From: Pseudogemmobacter bohemicus
GTDB taxonomy: Bacteria; Pseudomonadota; Alphaproteobacteria; Rhodobacterales; Rhodobacteraceae
Length of the DNA: 64,000 bases
Assembly (NCBI RefSeq): GCF_003290025.1
Contig: NZ_QNHG01000001.1
Coordinates: 725,964-789,963, forward strand
Reading direction: 5' to 3'
Position numbers and translations under genes: made by a program. Shown here one piece after another: positions 26,184 to 35,277 of this stretch (positions within the stretch are counted from its first letter, which is position 1; every line of letters starts with the position of its first letter). The notes beneath the pieces were generated by a model. The model worked only from the letters and a program-made list of their open reading frames with translations. It searched no databases and was not told the origin of the DNA.

Positions 26184-28613
26184 TCAGAAGGGGATTTCGT
26201 CATCCGCTTTGGCGGGGGTCACGAAACCGGCTTTCACATGTTTCACCCCGGCCTTCTCAAAGGCGATCTCGACCGTATCCACCTCTATATCAATGATCCG
26301 GCCATAGCCGAATTTCTGATTGAACACCCGGTCCCCGATCTCGAAACCGGCGCCGGCCTCCGGATCAATCGTCATCGTCCGGCGCGGGGTTGCCGGGCGC
26401 GGACCGGCATTGTTCTGCAGCCGCCGCCAGCCTGGTGAGTTATAGACATCGGCCTTTGTCGCCCGCGCCTCGATATCCGAGCCAAAGCTGCCCATGGCCG
26501 CCCCATAGCCACCGCCCATCAGACCCGGTGGTGTCAGGATCTCGACATCCGCCACCGGCAGTTCATCAACGAAACGCGAGGCCATCTGGCTTTGCCATTG
26601 CCCGTAAACCCGGCGGTTCGAGGCGAAAGAGATGTAGCAAAGCTCCTCGGCCCGGGTGATGCCGACATAGGCGAGGCGGCGTTCCTCCTCGATGCCCTTT
26701 TGCCCGGCCTCATCCATGGCTCTTTGACTGGGGAATAGCCCTTCCTCCCATCCCGGCAGGAAGACCGCCGGGAATTCCAGCCCTTTGGCGGCATGCAGCG
26801 TCATAATCGAGACCTTCTCGGCGGCCTCTTCGCTGTCATTCTCCATCACAAGCGCGACATGTTCCAGAAAGCCCTGGAGGCTGTCGAACTGCTCCAGCGC
26901 CTTCACCAGTTCCTTGAGGTTTTCCAGCCGGCCCTCGGCCTCAGGGTTTTTGTCCTTTTCGGCATTCTGCCACATCGAGACATAGCCGGATTCTTCAAGG
27001 ATGGTTTCGGCGAGCCGGACATGGCCCGATTGCGTCGCGGGTGGCGTGTCGGGCAAAAGCGGCTCGATCAGCTGATCGGCGGTATCGGGACGCGCGCCCA
27101 GCACGGCCGCATGCCAGCGGTCGATCCCCTCGACGAATTGCCGCAGCTGTCCCGCCCCCTTGCCGCCGATGCCGCCGGTTGCAACAAGGCTCCTCGCGCC
27201 CTCATGCTGGCTCATCGAAATCCGCCGCGCCTCGGTCCGGATCGACGCGGTCGCCCTGTCGCCAAGCCCGCGTTTGGGCAGGTTCACCACCCGTTCAAAC
27301 GCCAGATCGTCATCGGGCGAGACCGCCAGCCGGAAATAGGCCATGGCGTCGCGGATCTCTTGTCGCTCGTAGAAACGCGGGCCGCCGATCACGCGGTAAG
27401 GCAGGCCGATGGTCAGGAAGCGGTCCTCAAAGGCGCGCATCTGATGCGAGGCGCGGACAAGGATCGCCTGCGCGTTCAGCCCGACCGGCAACCGGCCGCG
27501 GGTTCCGCGCGCGAGCGATTCGATCTCTTCGCCAATGGCGCGCGCCTCTTCCTCACCATCCCAATAGCCGGTGAGGCGGACCTTCTCGCCCTCTTCCACA
27601 TCGGTCCAGAGCGTCTTGCCCAGCCGGTCCGCATTGCCCCGGATCACCCCGGAGGCCGCCGCCAGAATATGCGGGGTGGAGCGGTAATTCTGTTCAAGCC
27701 GGATCACCTTCGCGCCGGGGAAATCCTTCTCGAATTTGAGGATGTTCCCGACCTCGGCGCCGCGCCAGCCATAGATCGACTGGTCGTCATCGCCGACGCA
27801 GCAGATATTCTGATGACCCTGGGCCAAAAGCCGCAGCCAGAGATACTGGCAGACATTGGTATCCTGATATTCATCGACCAGGATATACTTGAACCAGCGC
27901 TGATACTGCGCCAGCACATCCGGGTGTGCGCGGAAGATCGTCACGCAATGCAACAGGAGATCGCCGAAATCGCAGGCGTTCAGCGCACGCAGCCGCTCCT
28001 GATACTGCGCGTAAAGCTCGGTCCCTTTGTTGTCATAGGCGCCGGCCTCGGAAGAGGGCACCTTTTCAGGCGTCCAGGCGCGGTTTTTCCAGGTGTCGAT
28101 CAGCCCGGCCAGCATCCGGGGCGGCCAGCGCTTGTCATCCATATTCGCGGCCTGGATCAGCTGTTTCAGAAGCCGGAGCTGATCATCGGTGTCGAGAATG
28201 GTGAATGAGGGCTTCAGCCCCGCAAGTTCGGCATGACGGCGCAGGATCCTGACGCTCAGCGAATGGAACGTGCCCATCCAGGGCATGCCGCCCTCAGAGC
28301 CGCTCATGGCCTCGACCCGCGACTTCATCTCGCGCGCGGCCTTATTGGTGAAGGTCACCGCAAGGATCTCATTCGCCCGCGCGCGCCCCTCGCGCATCAG
28401 ATGCACGATTCGCGCGGTCAAAGCCTTGGTCTTGCCGGTGCCGGCCCCTGCCAGCATCAGCACAGGCCCCTCCAGCGTCAGCACCGCCTCCAGCTGCGCG
28501 GGGTTCAGCCCATCCAGATAGGGCTTCGGCCGCGCTGCCAGCGCGCGCTGCGAAAGCGGCACCGGAGCAGAGGCGGCGGCCTCGAAAGCGTCATTTTCAT
28601 CCCAGGGATCCAT
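26184..28613 (-). CDS. uvrD: ATP-dependent DNA helicase UvrD/PcrA
   Basis: SF1A 3'-5' helicase for nucleotide excision and mismatch repair. The 809 residues carry the Q motif (LNPAQLEAVLT), Walker A (LAGAGTGKTKALTARI), motif II (ILVDEYQDTN), motif III (GDDDQSIYGWRGAE), motif IV (LEQNYRST) and motif VI (YVGITRAEE). The C-terminal tail has a small beta-rich module (RVFNQKFGYGRIIDIEVDTVEI) as in RNA-polymerase-binding UvrD/PcrA proteins. Confidence 0.95.
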   Translation of the reverse strand: MDPWDENDAFEAAASAPVPLSQRALAARPKPYLDGLNPAQLEAVLTLEGPVLMLAGAGTGKTKALTARIVHLMREGRARANEILAVTFTNKAAREMKSRVEAMSGSEGGMPWMGTFHSLSVRILRRHAELAGLKPSFTILDTDDQLRLLKQLIQAANMDDKRWPPRMLAGLIDTWKNRAWTPEKVPSSEAGAYDNKGTELYAQYQERLRALNACDFGDLLLHCVTIFRAHPDVLAQYQRWFKYILVDEYQDTNVCQYLWLRLLAQGHQNICCVGDDDQSIYGWRGAEVGNILKFEKDFPGAKVIRLEQNYRSTPHILAAASGVIRGNADRLGKTLWTDVEEGEKVRLTGYWDGEEEARAIGEEIESLARGTRGRLPVGLNAQAILVRASHQMRAFEDRFLTIGLPYRVIGGPRFYERQEIRDAMAYFRLAVSPDDDLAFERVVNLPKRGLGDRATASIRTEARRISMSQHEGARSLVATGGIGGKGAGQLRQFVEGIDRWHAAVLGARPDTADQLIEPLLPDTPPATQSGHVRLAETILEESGYVSMWQNAEKDKNPEAEGRLENLKELVKALEQFDSLQGFLEHVALVMENDSEEAAEKVSIMTLHAAKGLEFPAVFLPGWEEGLFPSQRAMDEAGQKGIEEERRLAYVGITRAEELCYISFASNRRVYGQWQSQMASRFVDELPVADVEILTPPGLMGGGYGAAMGSFGSDIEARATKADVYNSPGWRRLQNNAGPRPATPRRTMTIDPEAGAGFEIGDRVFNQKFGYGRIIDIEVDTVEIAFEKAGVKHVKAGFVTPAKADDEIPF

Positions 28614-28932
28614 GGCCGGAACTTAGCGTGACCTGTAGCCGTGTTCAAGGAATGTTCCTGCCTTTTGCGCCATATTGCCCGTCATCCTGGCGAAAATACT
28701 CCGGGGCGAACCAATAGGGAGGTGCAACACCTGCGGTATTGCACCGGGGGCGGGGGCCCCGGTTTTGTGACGCTTATTTCACAACTGCCTGCAATCCGAC
28801 GTAACGAATTTGCAACTGCAAAGCCCTGTTGAATATTTCGCAAAATTTGCAGGTTTTCCCGGATGCGGCCTTGCGCTGCAGTGCAGCGCCCATAGAGTGC
28901 CCGCAAAAGCAACAGTTCCGGGGAGGTCTGCC
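28614..28932. promoter_or_regulatory. uvrD-pyc divergent region with candidate acyl-CoA regulator sites
   Basis: No gene is seen. Upstream of pyc are TTTGC-AACT-GCAAA (28809-28822), GCAAA-A-TTTGC (28840-28850) and a 17-base palindrome GCGCTGCA-G-TGCAGCGC (28873-28889). The first two resemble operators of the short-chain acyl-CoA regulator (ScfR/RamB/PccR) family, whose sites are built from TTTGCAAA halves. That pyc is controlled by such a regulator is inference. GGGAGG at 28921 is the ribosome site. Confidence 0.45.
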
Positions 28933-31900
28933 ATGCCCGAATTCCGCAAAATCCTGATAGCCAACCGGGGTGAGATCGCCATCCGGGCGATGCGTGCCGC
29001 CAATGAAATGGGCAAGAAGACGGTCGCCGTCTATGCCGAGGAAGACAAGCTCTCGCTGCACCGGTTCAAGGCGGATGAGGCCTATCTGATCGGCCAGGGG
29101 CTCTCGCCGGTCGGTGCCTATCTCTCGATCCCGGAAATCATCCGCGTGGCGCGGCTTTCGGGTGCGGATGCGATCCATCCGGGCTATGGGCTGCTCTCTG
29201 AGAACCCCGATTTCGTCGAGGCCTGCGACGCCGCCGGCATTACCTTCATCGGCCCGCGCGCTGAAACCATGCGCGCGCTTGGCGACAAGGCCTCGGCCCG
29301 CAAGGTCGCGATTGAGGCGGGCGTTCCCGTCATCCCGGCGACCGAGGTGCTGGGCGATGACATGGCAGTGATCCGCAAACAGGCGAAAGAAGTCGGCTAT
29401 CCGCTGATGCTGAAAGCCTCCTGGGGCGGCGGCGGTCGCGGCATGCGGCCGATCAATTCCGAGGACGAGCTGGAAGCCAAGGTGCTGGAAGGCCGCCGCG
29501 AGGCCGAGGCCGCTTTCGGCAATGGCGAGGGCTATCTGGAGAAGATGATTCTCCGCGCCCGCCATGTCGAGGTGCAGATCCTTGGCGATAAAGAAGGCAA
29601 TGTCTGGCATCTGTGGGAGCGGGACTGCACCGTGCAGCGCCGCAACCAGAAAGTGGTCGAGCGCGCGCCGGCGCCGTATCTGTCGCAGGAACAGCGCGAA
29701 GCGGTCTGCGAAATGGCCCGCCGCATCTGCGCCCATGTGAATTACGAATGCGCCGGCACTGTCGAATTCCTGATGGATATGGACAGCCAGGACTTCTACT
29801 TCATCGAAGTGAATCCCCGCGTCCAGGTCGAACATACCGTCACCGAGGAAGTCACCGGCATCGACATCGTTCAGGCACAGATCCTGATCGAAGAGGGCAA
29901 GAGCCTGCCTGAGGCGACCGGCGTGGCCTCCCAGGCCGAGGTCAAACTCAACGGCCATGCGCTGCAATGCCGGGTGACGACCGAAGACCCGCTGAACAAC
30001 TTCATCCCCGATTATGGCCGCCTGACCGCTTACCGCTCGGCGACCGGCAACGGCATCCGTCTCGATGGCGGCACGGCTTACGCGGGCGGCGTGATCACGC
30101 GCTATTATGACAGCTTGCTGGTCAAGGTCACCGCCCATGCGCAGACGCCGGAAAAGGCGCTGTCCAGGATGGACCGGGCTTTGCGGGAATTCCGGATCCG
30201 GGGGCTTGCGACGAATATCGAATTCGTCATCAACCTGCTGAAACACCCGACCTTCCTCGACTATTCCTATACGACCAAATTCATCGACACGACGCCGGAT
30301 CTGTTCAGCTTCAAAAAGCGCCAGGACCGGGCGACCAAGATCCTGACCTATCTGGCGGATATCTCGGTCAATGGTCACCCCGAGACCAATGGCCGCGCCA
30401 AACCGGCCGAGGCAAAGGCGCCGAAAGCCCCGGTCGCGCAGCCCGGTCAGCCCGCTTACGGCACCCGCAATTTGCTGGAGCAAAAGGGCCCGCAGGCGGT
30501 TGCCGACTGGATGAAGGCGCAGACCCGGGTTCTGATCACCGATACCACCATGCGCGACGGCCACCAGTCGCTGCTCGCGACGCGGATGCGCTCGATCGAC
30601 ATGATCAAGGCGGCACCGGCCTATGCCGCCAACCTGCCGCAGCTTTTCTCGGTTGAATGCTGGGGTGGGGCTACCTTCGATGTGGCCTACCGCTTCTTGC
30701 AGGAATGCCCCTGGCAGCGGCTGCGCGACCTGAGGGCGGCGATGCCGAACCTGATGACGCAGATGCTGCTCAGGGCGTCGAACGGCGTCGGCTATACCAA
30801 TTATCCCGATAATGTCGTGCAGGCCTTTGTGAAGCGGGCGGCCCTGACCGGGGTGGATGTGTTCCGCGTGTTCGACAGCCTCAACTGGGTTGAGAATATG
30901 CGCGTCGCGATGGATGCGGTGCTGGAGGCGAACAAGCTTTGCGAAGGCACCATCTGCTATACCGGCGATATGCTCGACCCGGATCGCTCGAAATACGATC
31001 TGAAATACTATGTCGAGCGCGCGAATGAACTGAAGGCGGCCGGCGCGCATGTGCTGGGGCTGAAGGACATGGCGGGGCTGCTGAAGCCCGCAGCGGCCCG
31101 GGTGCTGATCAAAACGCTGAAGCAGGAAATCGGCCTGCCGGTGCATTTCCACACCCATGACACCTCCGGCGCTTCGGCGGCGACGGTGCTGGCGGCCTGC
31201 GACGCGGGCGTCGATGCGGTCGATGCGGCGATGGATGCGTTTTCGGGCGGCACCTCGCAGCCCTGCCTCGGTTCCATCGTCGAGGCGCTGCGCCACACCG
31301 ACCGCGATACCGGTCTCGATATTGGTGCCGTGCGCGAGATGTCGAATTACTGGGAGCATGTCCGCGCGCAATATGCGGCCTTTGAATCCGGCACCGCCGC
31401 GCCGGCCTCCGAGGTCTGGCTGCATGAAATGCCGGGGGGCCAGTTCACCAATCTCAAGGCCCAGGCCCGCAGCCTTGGCCTCGAAGAGCGCTGGCCCGAG
31501 GTCGCCCAGGCCTATGCCGATGCGAACCGGATGTTCGGCGATATCGTCAAGGTGACGCCGTCCTCCAAGGTCGTCGGTGACATGGCGCTGATGATGGTGG
31601 CCCAGGGGCTGAGCCGCGCCCAGGTCGAGGACCCCGCAACCGATGTGGCCTTCCCCGACTCGGTCGTCGATATGCTCAGGGGCAATCTGGGGCAGCCCTA
31701 TCAGGGCTGGCCGCAAGGTATCCTGAAAAAGGTCCTGAAAGGCGACAAGCCGAATTCCGAGCGCCCCGGCGCCCATCTGCCCCCCGTCGATCTGGAAGAG
31801 ACCCGCGCGAAAGTCTCGGCAGAACTCGGCGGCATGAGGATCGACGATGAAGACCTGAACGGCTACCTGATGTATCCCAAGGTCTTCCTTGATTACATGG

Positions 31901-32373
31901 GCCGCCACCGGGTTTACGGCCCCGTCCGCACCCTGCCGACCCGCGCGTTTTTCTACGGGATGGAAGCCGGCGAAGAGATTGCGGTCGAAATCGACCCGGG
32001 CAAGACGCTGGAGATCCGCTTCCTGACGCTGGGCGAGGTGGATGATGCGGGCGAGGTCAAGGTCTTCTTTGAGCTGAACGGCCAGCCCCGGACCATCCGG
32101 GTGCCAAACCGCGCGGTGAAGGCCAAGACGGCCGCACGGCCCAAGGCCGTTGACGGCAACCCCGCCCATATCGGGGCGCCGATGCCGGGCTCTGTCGCGA
32201 GCCTCGCGGTGACGGTCGGGCAGATGGTCAGGGCAGGGGATCTCCTGCTGACGATCGAGGCGATGAAGATGGAAACCGGGCTTCACGCTGACCGCGAGGC
32301 GGTGGTGAAAGGGGTCCATGTCAGCCCCGGCTCGCAGATCGAGGCCAAGGATCTCCTGATCGAGCTGGAGTGA
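28933..32373 (+). CDS. pyc: Pyruvate carboxylase
   Basis: Carboxylates pyruvate to oxaloacetate to refill the TCA cycle. The 1,146 residues are ordered as biotin carboxylase (about 1-450; start FRKILIANRGEIAIR, ATP grasp SWGGGGRGMRPI, FIEVNPRVQVEHTVTEE), carboxyltransferase (about 530-810; TDTTMRDGHQSLLATRMR, metal-binding HFHTHDTSG), the allosteric/tetramerisation region, and a C-terminal biotinyl domain (TIEAMKMETG, biotinylated lysine). ATG 28933 follows GGGAGG; the frame upstream to 28810 is through the promoter. The length is full and no damage is seen. Confidence 0.97.
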   Translation: MPEFRKILIANRGEIAIRAMRAANEMGKKTVAVYAEEDKLSLHRFKADEAYLIGQGLSPVGAYLSIPEIIRVARLSGADAIHPGYGLLSENPDFVEACDAAGITFIGPRAETMRALGDKASARKVAIEAGVPVIPATEVLGDDMAVIRKQAKEVGYPLMLKASWGGGGRGMRPINSEDELEAKVLEGRREAEAAFGNGEGYLEKMILRARHVEVQILGDKEGNVWHLWERDCTVQRRNQKVVERAPAPYLSQEQREAVCEMARRICAHVNYECAGTVEFLMDMDSQDFYFIEVNPRVQVEHTVTEEVTGIDIVQAQILIEEGKSLPEATGVASQAEVKLNGHALQCRVTTEDPLNNFIPDYGRLTAYRSATGNGIRLDGGTAYAGGVITRYYDSLLVKVTAHAQTPEKALSRMDRALREFRIRGLATNIEFVINLLKHPTFLDYSYTTKFIDTTPDLFSFKKRQDRATKILTYLADISVNGHPETNGRAKPAEAKAPKAPVAQPGQPAYGTRNLLEQKGPQAVADWMKAQTRVLITDTTMRDGHQSLLATRMRSIDMIKAAPAYAANLPQLFSVECWGGATFDVAYRFLQECPWQRLRDLRAAMPNLMTQMLLRASNGVGYTNYPDNVVQAFVKRAALTGVDVFRVFDSLNWVENMRVAMDAVLEANKLCEGTICYTGDMLDPDRSKYDLKYYVERANELKAAGAHVLGLKDMAGLLKPAAARVLIKTLKQEIGLPVHFHTHDTSGASAATVLAACDAGVDAVDAAMDAFSGGTSQPCLGSIVEALRHTDRDTGLDIGAVREMSNYWEHVRAQYAAFESGTAAPASEVWLHEMPGGQFTNLKAQARSLGLEERWPEVAQAYADANRMFGDIVKVTPSSKVVGDMALMMVAQGLSRAQVEDPATDVAFPDSVVDMLRGNLGQPYQGWPQGILKKVLKGDKPNSERPGAHLPPVDLEETRAKVSAELGGMRIDDEDLNGYLMYPKVFLDYMGRHRVYGPVRTLPTRAFFYGMEAGEEIAVEIDPGKTLEIRFLTLGEVDDAGEVKVFFELNGQPRTIRVPNRAVKAKTAARPKAVDGNPAHIGAPMPGSVASLAVTVGQMVRAGDLLLTIEAMKMETGLHADREAVVKGVHVSPGSQIEAKDLLIELE

Positions 32374-32377
32374 GGCA

Positions 32378-32671
32378 ATGGCCCATGCTGAGGGGGATGG
32401 GCGAGCGGCAATCAAGGGCGTGATGACCGCGCGCTACACGCTGGAAAACCGGAAGTTCGAAAGCACGATCCGGGTGCGGCGCGAGGATATCGAGGATGAT
32501 CGGCTTGGCGTCTATTCGCCCCAGATCAGCATGATGGCACATGCCGCGGCCTCGCATCCAGACGAGCTGGTCTTCGAGGTGCTGAAGAAGGGCTTCACTG
32601 CCGAGAGCTATGACGGTCACGGCGAAGGAAATGGCGTCCAGCTAAATGAAGCTGCTGACCGAGCTTCATGA
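32378..32671 (+). pseudogene. Fragment of Mu-like major head protein (gpT)
   Basis: The 97-codon frame contains YTLENRKFESTIRVRREDIE, DDRLGVYSPQISMMAHAAAS and HPDELVFEVLKKGFTAESYDG. These line up with the middle of the phage Mu major head subunit T (FEGTVGISRDDFEDDNLGIY, then PDELIFKLLKDGF and CYDGQ), from memory. Only about 75 of roughly 300 residues remain; the N-terminal and C-terminal parts are absent. It begins five bases after the pyc stop, which looks like an insertion or deletion junction. Confidence 0.65.
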
Positions 32672-32951
32672 CGACAAGGTGGAATCCGCCCTTGAGCGCG
32701 CCCGCGCATCGGGCAAACTCATTCCTGCTATGGAGGGCTGGGCGCAGGAACTGGCTTCCAGCAACCTTGCCTCCTTCGAGGCATGGGCGGATTGCGCCCG
32801 CCCTGCCGTCCATCTTGGCCCGCCCTTGCTGGCGGGCCGGACACCGCCGCCCGAATTGCTGGAACGCGGGCGCTTCCGGGGCAGCAATGAGCGGATGGCA
32901 ATCTGTTCGCAACTCGGTCTCGACCCCGACCAGATCGAGGACAAGGAATGA
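32646..32951 (+). pseudogene. Possible fragment of Mu-like protease/scaffold protein (gpI)
   Basis: A 101-codon frame with ERARASGKLIPAMEGWAQEL, ASFEAWADCARPAVHL and the ending NERMAICSQLGLDPDQIEDKE. The tail matches the C-terminal pattern of Mu-like I proteins, which end near a 'vCk-LGLdpe' motif. The protease core is missing. It overlaps the gpT fragment in a different frame and follows it, whereas in Mu I precedes T, so the remnant is rearranged. Assignment is moderate. Confidence 0.45.
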
Positions 32952-33045
32952 GGCGCGCGGTTCTGGCGAGTTGACGCGCAGCCTCCGGCCCATGGCGGTG
33001 TTTGACGGCGCTGCCATGGGCCACCCCATCGGAAAGAAGGCAACC

Positions 33046-33420
33046 ATGGCACCCGGCACCGGCGATCACCTTATCCAGGCACTGGCCGAAATGCGCGCCA
33101 GCCATGCCGCGCAGGGCCGGGCAATCACGGCCCTTGAAACCGCCATTGAAGCCAGCCTTCAACGGGGCTTGAACGCGCTGCCGCTGCCCTCCGCGCCGAT
33201 CAGCGCTCACCGCCGTGAACACCGATTAGGCCCGCCGCCCAAGATTGCAGGGGATGCCGAACTTCAAGCATTCATCATGGCGCGCCTTGACCGGCTGACC
33301 TTCGAAGGAATCGCTGCCGAAGTCGCGCAGCACTTCCCGGCCAACCGCCGCGTTGGCAAGACAGCCATCTGGGAATGGTGGCGCAAAAGCCATGGTTCTG
33401 ATCGCCGGAAACGGCGTTGA
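33046..33420 (+). CDS. Hypothetical protein, prophage-associated, HTH-like C-terminus
   Basis: A 124-residue protein starting at ATG 33046 with AGAAGG eight bases upstream. The N-terminal half is helical (HLIQALAEMRASHAAQG...ALETAIEASLQRGL). The C-terminal half (AFIMARLDRLTFEGIAAEVA, then RRVGKTAIWEWWRKSHG) looks like a helix-turn-helix that could bind DNA. It follows the Mu-like fragments and is probably part of the same remnant. A role as a phage regulator or small terminase is possible but unproven. Confidence 0.5.
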   Translation: MAPGTGDHLIQALAEMRASHAAQGRAITALETAIEASLQRGLNALPLPSAPISAHRREHRLGPPPKIAGDAELQAFIMARLDRLTFEGIAAEVAQHFPANRRVGKTAIWEWWRKSHGSDRRKRR

Positions 33421-34409
33421 CGCCGGACCATACGGGATAGCCTGCGGACCCACGTCCTCTTCCGTCATTGCGGCCCAATTGGTGACATTGCGGTATAATT
33501 AGTTACACAACAACACGCAGCGAAATCCGGCGCCTTCCGGGAAAAGATCCGGGGGCGCTGTCTGATTTACCTGTCACTGTCTCCCCTGGTGGCGGGGGGC
33601 AGAGCTGGCCGCGCTGCGGCTTGCAGGCAACCCATTGATTTTGTCCGGAGCCATTGTTCCGGTGAAAGCTGCTTCAAAACCTCTGCGGCCTCTCTGCCGG
33701 GGTTCTTTCTCCGGGAATGGGGCGATCCCGACCTGCCGGATCGCGGCTTCCGGCTGCGAAGCCTGTCCCGGTACGTCACTTTCCACAGGGACTTGTTCCC
33801 GGGCCAATGCCACAGACAGCGCTTCGGTTCTTTAGGGCCGATCCGTCAGATTGAACGGCGGATCGGGAGGGGACTGGCTTCACCAGCGAGCGGAATCGCG
33901 CCGGCCTGAGGCCGGCAAGGGAAACAAACGGCATTCGCGGGCGGGCGGATCATCGACATCCTTGCCGGGAATGATCGGGCATATCCGCGACAGGGATCAC
34001 TGCGGCGAGATGCAACATTTTCCCCGGCCAGCTTCTCTGGCCAGTGGCTTTCTCTGGCCCGCCTCACGGCGTGTGACGAGGGCTTTGCGCGTCGGACGAT
34101 TGTTTATCCCGGTAGCGGGCACGGCAACAGACCGGCCGGGATCAGGTCGTCACGACATAAACAATGGCAGATCCCCCAGAGCTTCACTCAGCCGGCAGAG
34201 GCGGCGTTTGGACGGCTCCGGGCGGCGCAGCCTGACCGGCTGATCCAGGAAACAGCCGCAGATTTCCGGCCGCCAACGGCAAAAATTCCGGGCGACGGAG
34301 AAACTGGTTACACGACATCAGGATGAAATGAGAACCCGGAGCGGCGGGCGCGGATTTTTCGCTTGCGGTGACCGGGCGCCTGGACTAAATCCGCGCTCAC
34401 CGAAACGGT
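33421..34409. other. 990-bp region without a supported gene
   Basis: Several short frames cross this stretch in all directions, but none has a ribosome site or believable composition. Visible features are a TATAAT-like hexamer at about 33492, a hairpin at about 33838-33867 (CCGATCCG ... GCGGATCGG), and a 10-base inverted repeat GCGCGGATTT (34348-34357)/AAATCCGCGC (34387-34396) just before tRNA-Gly. It may be decayed prophage DNA. Confidence 0.5.
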
Positions 34410-34484
34410 GCGGGCGTAGCTCAGGGGTAGAGCATAACCTTGCCAAGGTTAGGGTCGGGCGTTCGAATCGCCTCGCCCGCTCCA
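34410..34484 (+). tRNA. tRNA-Gly (anticodon GCC)
   Basis: A 75-base cloverleaf. Acceptor arms GCGGGCG (34410-34416) and CGCCCGC (34474-34480) pair perfectly, the D arm has GCTCAGGGGTAGAGC, the anticodon loop TTGCCAA places GCC at 34442-34444, the T loop is TTCGAAT and CCA is encoded (34482-34484). A terminator follows 13 bases later. Confidence 0.97.
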
Positions 34485-34496
34485 GATCGGATCCGC

Positions 34497-34522
34497 AAAG
34501 GGCGCCACCACGGCGCCCTTTT
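34497..34522 (+). terminator. Terminator after tRNA-Gly
   Basis: A perfect 10-base stem, AAAGGGCGCC with GGCGCCCTTT, closes an ACCAC loop and ends in TTTT. Confidence 0.85.
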
Positions 34523-34593
34523 GCATTTCACACCCTTGCCGCGCGGGGGAGGGGCGTTTAATGCCTCGCCCTGCAAGTCCGGAGGCAGATGAG

Positions 34594-35181
34594 ATGCGCA
34601 AAGCCACAGTAAGCCGCAAGACGGCAGAGACGGGGATCGAGGTTGAGATCGGTCTCGACGGCAGCGGTCGCTATGACTGCCAGACCGGGATTGGCTTTTT
34701 TGATCATATGCTGGACCAGCTGGCACGCCATTCGCTGATTGATATTACGGTGCGCGCTGCGGGCGATCTGCATGTCGACGACCATCACACGGTCGAGGAT
34801 ACCGGCATAGCACTTGGTCAGGCGCTGGTGCAGGCGCTTGGCGACAAGAAGGGGATCCGGCGCTACGGCCATTTCCGGCTCGCGATGGATGACACCCAGG
34901 TGGCGGCGGCGCTGGACCTGTCGGCGCGACCATATCTTGTCTGGAATGTGGACTTCCCGAGCGCGAAGATCGGCACTTTCGACACCGAACTGGTGCGCGA
35001 GTTTTTCCAGGCGCTTTCGACCCATGGCGGCATCACGCTGCATGTGGACCGCATCCATGGCATCAACAGCCATCATATCGCCGAAGCGAGCTTCAAGGCG
35101 GTTGCCCGGGCCCTGCGCGAGGCGGTCGAGCCCGATCCCCGCATGGCAGGGGTGCTGCCATCGACCAAGGGTGCCCTGTGA
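34594..35181 (+). CDS. hisB: Imidazoleglycerol-phosphate dehydratase HisB
   Basis: Sixth step of histidine synthesis. The 195-residue monofunctional enzyme shows [19 protein letters not shown], the metal-binding [17 protein letters not shown] and the second metal motif [24 protein letters not shown] 34594 has GGAGG eight bases upstream and gives the usual length; ATG 34561 is less likely. hisH follows after the palindromes at 35202. Confidence 0.95.
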   Translation: MRKATVSRKTAETGIEVEIGLDGSGRYDCQTGIGFFDHMLDQLARHSLIDITVRAAGDLHVDDHHTVEDTGIALGQALVQALGDKKGIRRYGHFRLAMDDTQVAAALDLSARPYLVWNVDFPSAKIGTFDTELVREFFQALSTHGGITLHVDRIHGINSHHIAEASFKAVARALREAVEPDPRMAGVLPSTKGAL

Positions 35182-35201
35182 AGGAGCGCTCCGTAAACGC
35201 C

Positions 35202-35248
35202 GCAAATTTCTTGCAAGAAATTTGCCCGGAATTTTCGAAAATTCCGGG
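35202..35248. repeat. Two touching 24-bp perfect palindromes
   Basis: 35202-35225 (half GCAAATTTCTTG) and 35225-35248 (half CCCGGAATTTTC) are each perfect 24-base palindromes and share base 35225. They lie between hisB and hisH. The layout matches the copies at 26117 and 13224 with compensating base changes in the arms. Confidence 0.9.
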
Positions 35249-35277
35249 TTGGCGCCTGTGACAAAGGGAATGCCCCG

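Noticed and set aside
28774-32415. 1,213-codon minus-strand frame opposite pyc
   Set aside because: Results from high GC at third positions of pyc. Composition is His/Asp/Arg-rich without domains, and pyc is unambiguous.
33589-34243. Several short frames before tRNA-Gly
   Set aside because: Arg/Gly/Ser-rich text on both strands, no ribosome sites and no match to known families.
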